From NCBI GenBank assembly GCA_020854975.1, contig JAHKLQ010000222.1, positions 1 to 8,223 of the forward strand: a stretch of 8,223 nt of DNA, read 5' to 3'. Below the pieces are notes generated by a model, which was not told the origin of the DNA, searched no databases, and was given only the letters and a program-made list of their open reading frames with translations. Made by a program: the position numbers and the translations under genes. This DNA comes from Methanobacterium sp. (lineage in GTDB: Archaea > Methanobacteriota > Methanobacteria > Methanobacteriales > Methanobacteriaceae). Shown here piece by piece: positions 6,421 to 8,223 of the stretch (its first letter is position 1; each line of letters begins with the position of its first letter).

Positions 6421-7452
6421 ATGCAAGCCAGAGTCAGAGATTTTATCTATACCAAGGATGATCTTTTCCTAGCCACCACCACCTATCTTCACCCCCAAGA
6501 CAGGATACTTTCTTTTTTACGTTACATTCCTGATCCGGAGGGTGAAAGGAGTTTGAATGGTTCAAGGTACACTAAGGTGGATTCTAAACAGGCTTATGAT
6601 TTTTTAAATGACAATTATCCTGAATATCTTTTTGATTGTGATGTGACTAGGGTTAAGATGATGGGTGTCCCCACTCAGAGGGTGGAAATGGTTTTAAGCC
6701 CGGTTGAACGTCTTAAAGAGATCATGAACCATCCTGCACCGGATGAGCTTCTTCTTAAGGTGATTAAAGTTGCTGAAACCTTCAAAGAACAAGCCGGAAT
6801 TGCAGAAAAACATCTGGGCATCTCTGGATCAGTGCTACCCAACTTATATGACCCCCGGGTTTCAGATATTGATTTTGTGGTTTACGGCCTTAAAAACCAT
6901 CGCAAAGCCATGGAAACATTTGAATCCATTAAACATGACCTTAATAGTCCTTTAAAAGCTATAGAGGATGGTTACTGGGCTAAACTCTATGAAAAGCGGA
7001 TTAAAGATTCTACATTGAGTTTTGATGAGTTTCGGTGGTATGAGGATCGTAAAAACAATCGAGGAGTGGTGGATGGTACCCTTTTTGATATTTTAGCCAC
7101 CCGAGAATGGGATGAGATCACTGGAACCTTTGGTGAAGAGACCTATGAACCCTGTGGTACAGTGGAAATTGAGGCTACTGTTTCTGATGCATTGGCTGCC
7201 TTTGACAATCCTGCAGTTTATCAGGTGGAAGAAGTTGAGATACTGGATGGAGCCCAAGTCCCTATAAGTGAGGTAGCATCCTACACCCACACTTACTCTG
7301 GTCAGGCCCGAGAAGGTGAAAGGATAACTGCCAGGGGAAAACTGGAAAAAGTGACTGTTGGTAAAAAAATTCGTTATCGTTTGATTGTGGGTACCACAAG
7401 AGAATCTTTAGGCGAATATATTAAATTAAAAGATTTAAATTTGGATAAATAA
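6421..7452 (+). CDS. Predicted nucleotidyltransferase (COG1665-like, 343 aa)
   Basis: A Pol-beta-type nucleotidyltransferase motif is visible: G-S at 136-137, then D149-I-D151 in [10 protein letters not shown], the two metal-binding aspartates; D223 in GTLFDIL is a plausible third carboxylate. The preceding 130 residues ([19 protein letters not shown], then YIPDPEGER) and the last 90 residues are not part of the core domain. The C-terminal stretch from about 296 ([14 protein letters not shown], then YRLIVGT) could be a small beta-barrel of OB type, which would suit nucleic-acid binding, but this is inferred from pattern only. The overall architecture matches an archaeal group annotated only as predicted nucleotidyltransferase; the substrate is unknown. 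The ATG at 6421 has no ribosome binding site and suits a leaderless transcript; an overlapping ATG at 6417 is out of frame. Homoserine dehydrogenase follows 49 bases later under its own promoter. Confidence 0.88.
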   Translation: MQARVRDFIYTKDDLFLATTTYLHPQDRILSFLRYIPDPEGERSLNGSRYTKVDSKQAYDFLNDNYPEYLFDCDVTRVKMMGVPTQRVEMVLSPVERLKEIMNHPAPDELLLKVIKVAETFKEQAGIAEKHLGISGSVLPNLYDPRVSDIDFVVYGLKNHRKAMETFESIKHDLNSPLKAIEDGYWAKLYEKRIKDSTLSFDEFRWYEDRKNNRGVVDGTLFDILATREWDEITGTFGEETYEPCGTVEIEATVSDALAAFDNPAVYQVEEVEILDGAQVPISEVASYTHTYSGQAREGERITARGKLEKVTVGKKIRYRLIVGTTRESLGEYIKLKDLNLDK

Positions 7453-7460
7453 TCGACAGG

Positions 7461-7469
7461 TTATAAATA
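7461..7469 (+). promoter_or_regulatory. TATA box for homoserine dehydrogenase
   Basis: TTATAAATA is a good archaeal TATA box. Transcription starting about 25 bases downstream, near 7490, would leave a leader of about 12 bases carrying the ribosome binding site at 7488-7495. It lies 9 bases after the nucleotidyltransferase stop codon. Confidence 0.6.
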
Positions 7470-7487
7470 AACACAGATAGATGGATT

Positions 7488-7495
7488 GGAGAGGG
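7488..7495 (+). promoter_or_regulatory. Ribosome binding site for homoserine dehydrogenase
   Basis: GGAGAGGG stands 6 bases before the ATG at 7502 and supports that start over the in-frame ATG at 7481, which lies upstream of this site and has none of its own. Confidence 0.6.
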
Positions 7496-7501
7496 TTCGG
7501 G

Positions 7502-8223
7502 ATGAATGAAACTGTTAACATTGGACTTATTGGTTTTGGGACTATTGGAAGTGGCGTAGTGGCCACCTTAAATCAAAACATCCACCTCTTAGAAGGTAAA
7601 GTCAAAAAAAAGGTTAATCTCAAACGAATAGTGGATCTGGACATAACTACCGACCGAGGAGTGGAAGTGGATCCTCAGATTCTCTCTACCAATGTAGATG
7701 ACATTCTGGAAGATGATGAGATTGATATAGTTATTGAACTGGTTGGTGGCTATCAACCAGCATTGAGTTTCATTTTAAAGGCCATGAAAAATGGTAAACA
7801 TGTGGTAACTGCCAATAAGGCCCTTTTAGCCAAACACTGGCAGGAAATTATGGATTGTGCCCATAGAAATGGAGTGAGGATCTGTTTCGAGGCCAGTGTA
7901 GGTGGAGGAATACCTTTACTGGAACCTTTGAATGAGGGTTTGGCTGCCAATAACATAGAAACTGTTTACGGGATCATAAATGGCACTGCCAACTACATTC
8001 TTACTAAAATGGCTGATTTAGGCCTTGATTTTGACGTGGTTTTAAAAGAAGCGCAGTTAATGGGTTATGCAGAACAGGACCCTACTTTTGATGTGGAAGG
8101 ACATGATACTGCCCAAAAACTTATCATACTGAGCATTCTCAGCTTCGGAATTTATGTGGAAGAGGAGAAATTCCATGTGGAAGGAATCACCCGGATCACT
8201 CCGGATGACATCAAATTTGCACG
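7502..8223 (+). CDS. hom: Homoserine dehydrogenase, N-terminal 240 residues, cut by window edge
   Basis: Homoserine dehydrogenase reduces aspartate semialdehyde to homoserine with NAD(P)H, at the branch toward threonine and methionine. The visible part has the Rossmann motif G11-x-G13-x-x-G16 ([11 protein letters not shown]), the cofactor-side VIELVGG (77-83), TANKALLA (103-110, K106), [10 protein letters not shown] (130-139), INGTANYI (159-166) and the catalytic segment [15 protein letters not shown] (188-202) followed by K206. E191, D202 and K206 match the spacing of the catalytic residues E208, D219 and K223 of the yeast enzyme, so the enzyme appears active. The start at 7502 places the Rossmann motif at the usual distance and has a good ribosome binding site. 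About 150-190 further residues, possibly with an ACT domain, lie outside. No aspartokinase domain is fused at the N-terminus. Confidence 0.96.
   Translation, partial: MNETVNIGLIGFGTIGSGVVATLNQNIHLLEGKVKKKVNLKRIVDLDITTDRGVEVDPQILSTNVDDILEDDEIDIVIELVGGYQPALSFILKAMKNGKHVVTANKALLAKHWQEIMDCAHRNGVRICFEASVGGGIPLLEPLNEGLAANNIETVYGIINGTANYILTKMADLGLDFDVVLKEAQLMGYAEQDPTFDVEGHDTAQKLIILSILSFGIYVEEEKFHVEGITRITPDDIKFA

Noticed and set aside
7093..7290. Minus-strand 65-codon frame opposite the nucleotidyltransferase (and 7753-7956 opposite homoserine dehydrogenase)
   Set aside because: Both are antisense to clearly coding frames and have no recognisable domain or ribosome binding site.
7481..7501. ATG at 7481 as an earlier homoserine dehydrogenase start
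   Set aside because: It would add seven residues ahead of the usual N-terminus and lies upstream of the GGAGAGGG site that fits ATG 7502.

Overview
The window looks like a piece of a methanogenic archaeal chromosome, most likely Methanobacteriales (Methanobacterium or a close relative). The evidence is the archaeal gene content (PPC/DUF296, DUF366, a COG1665-type nucleotidyltransferase, archaeal-style QueD/QueE, many stand-alone CBS proteins), AT-rich TATA-like boxes at archaeal spacing, GGAGGTGA-type ribosome binding sites and T-rich sequence after genes. No lineage marker gene is present, so the order is an inference from gene families and style.

Layout. Everything from 1 to 6387 is on the minus strand. 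In transcription order it reads: a PPC/DUF296 protein (6387-5947), a DUF366 protein (5908-5336), QueD (5232-4750), QueE (about 4736-4035), a two-CBS protein with a C-terminal zinc ribbon (4025-3462), then four CBS proteins with four CBS repeats each (3460-2639, 2530-1589, 1553-711, and 693 to beyond the left edge). The plus strand carries a predicted nucleotidyltransferase (6421-7452) and the first 240 codons of homoserine dehydrogenase (from 7502, running off the right edge). A 33-base gap separates the divergent PPC and nucleotidyltransferase genes and appears to hold two overlapping, leaderless-type promoters.

How the parts fit. QueD and QueE are consecutive enzymes of preQ0 synthesis, which in archaea feeds archaeosine in tRNA; the later enzyme QueC is not in the window. 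queD has its own TATA-like box and a short leader, so queD-queE and at least the first two CBS genes could be one transcript: queE/queD, zinc-ribbon CBS/queE and four-CBS/zinc-ribbon CBS junctions are 1-13 bases or overlapping, with ribosome binding sites lying on the preceding stop codons. A 108-base gap with a T7 run and a weak promoter candidate separates the last three CBS genes. No catalytic domain is attached to any of the CBS proteins, so they are presumably adenosyl-ligand sensors; their targets cannot be read from the sequence.

Most notable points. (1) queE has an intact radical-SAM frame but no ATG, GTG or TTG start ahead of its iron-sulphur motif: either an ATA codon at ideal spacing from a G-rich ribosome binding site is used, or one base is missing from a G5 tract, or the gene is recoded or broken. 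(2) Five CBS-only genes lie in tandem with 17 complete CBS repeats, 16 of which keep the ribose-binding T/S-x-x-D motif. (3) A perfect 8-bp hairpin followed by a T-rich tract covers the stop codon between two CBS genes. Nothing here resembles a mobile element, CRISPR array, tRNA or rRNA, and I do not see convincing evidence of an entirely new system.
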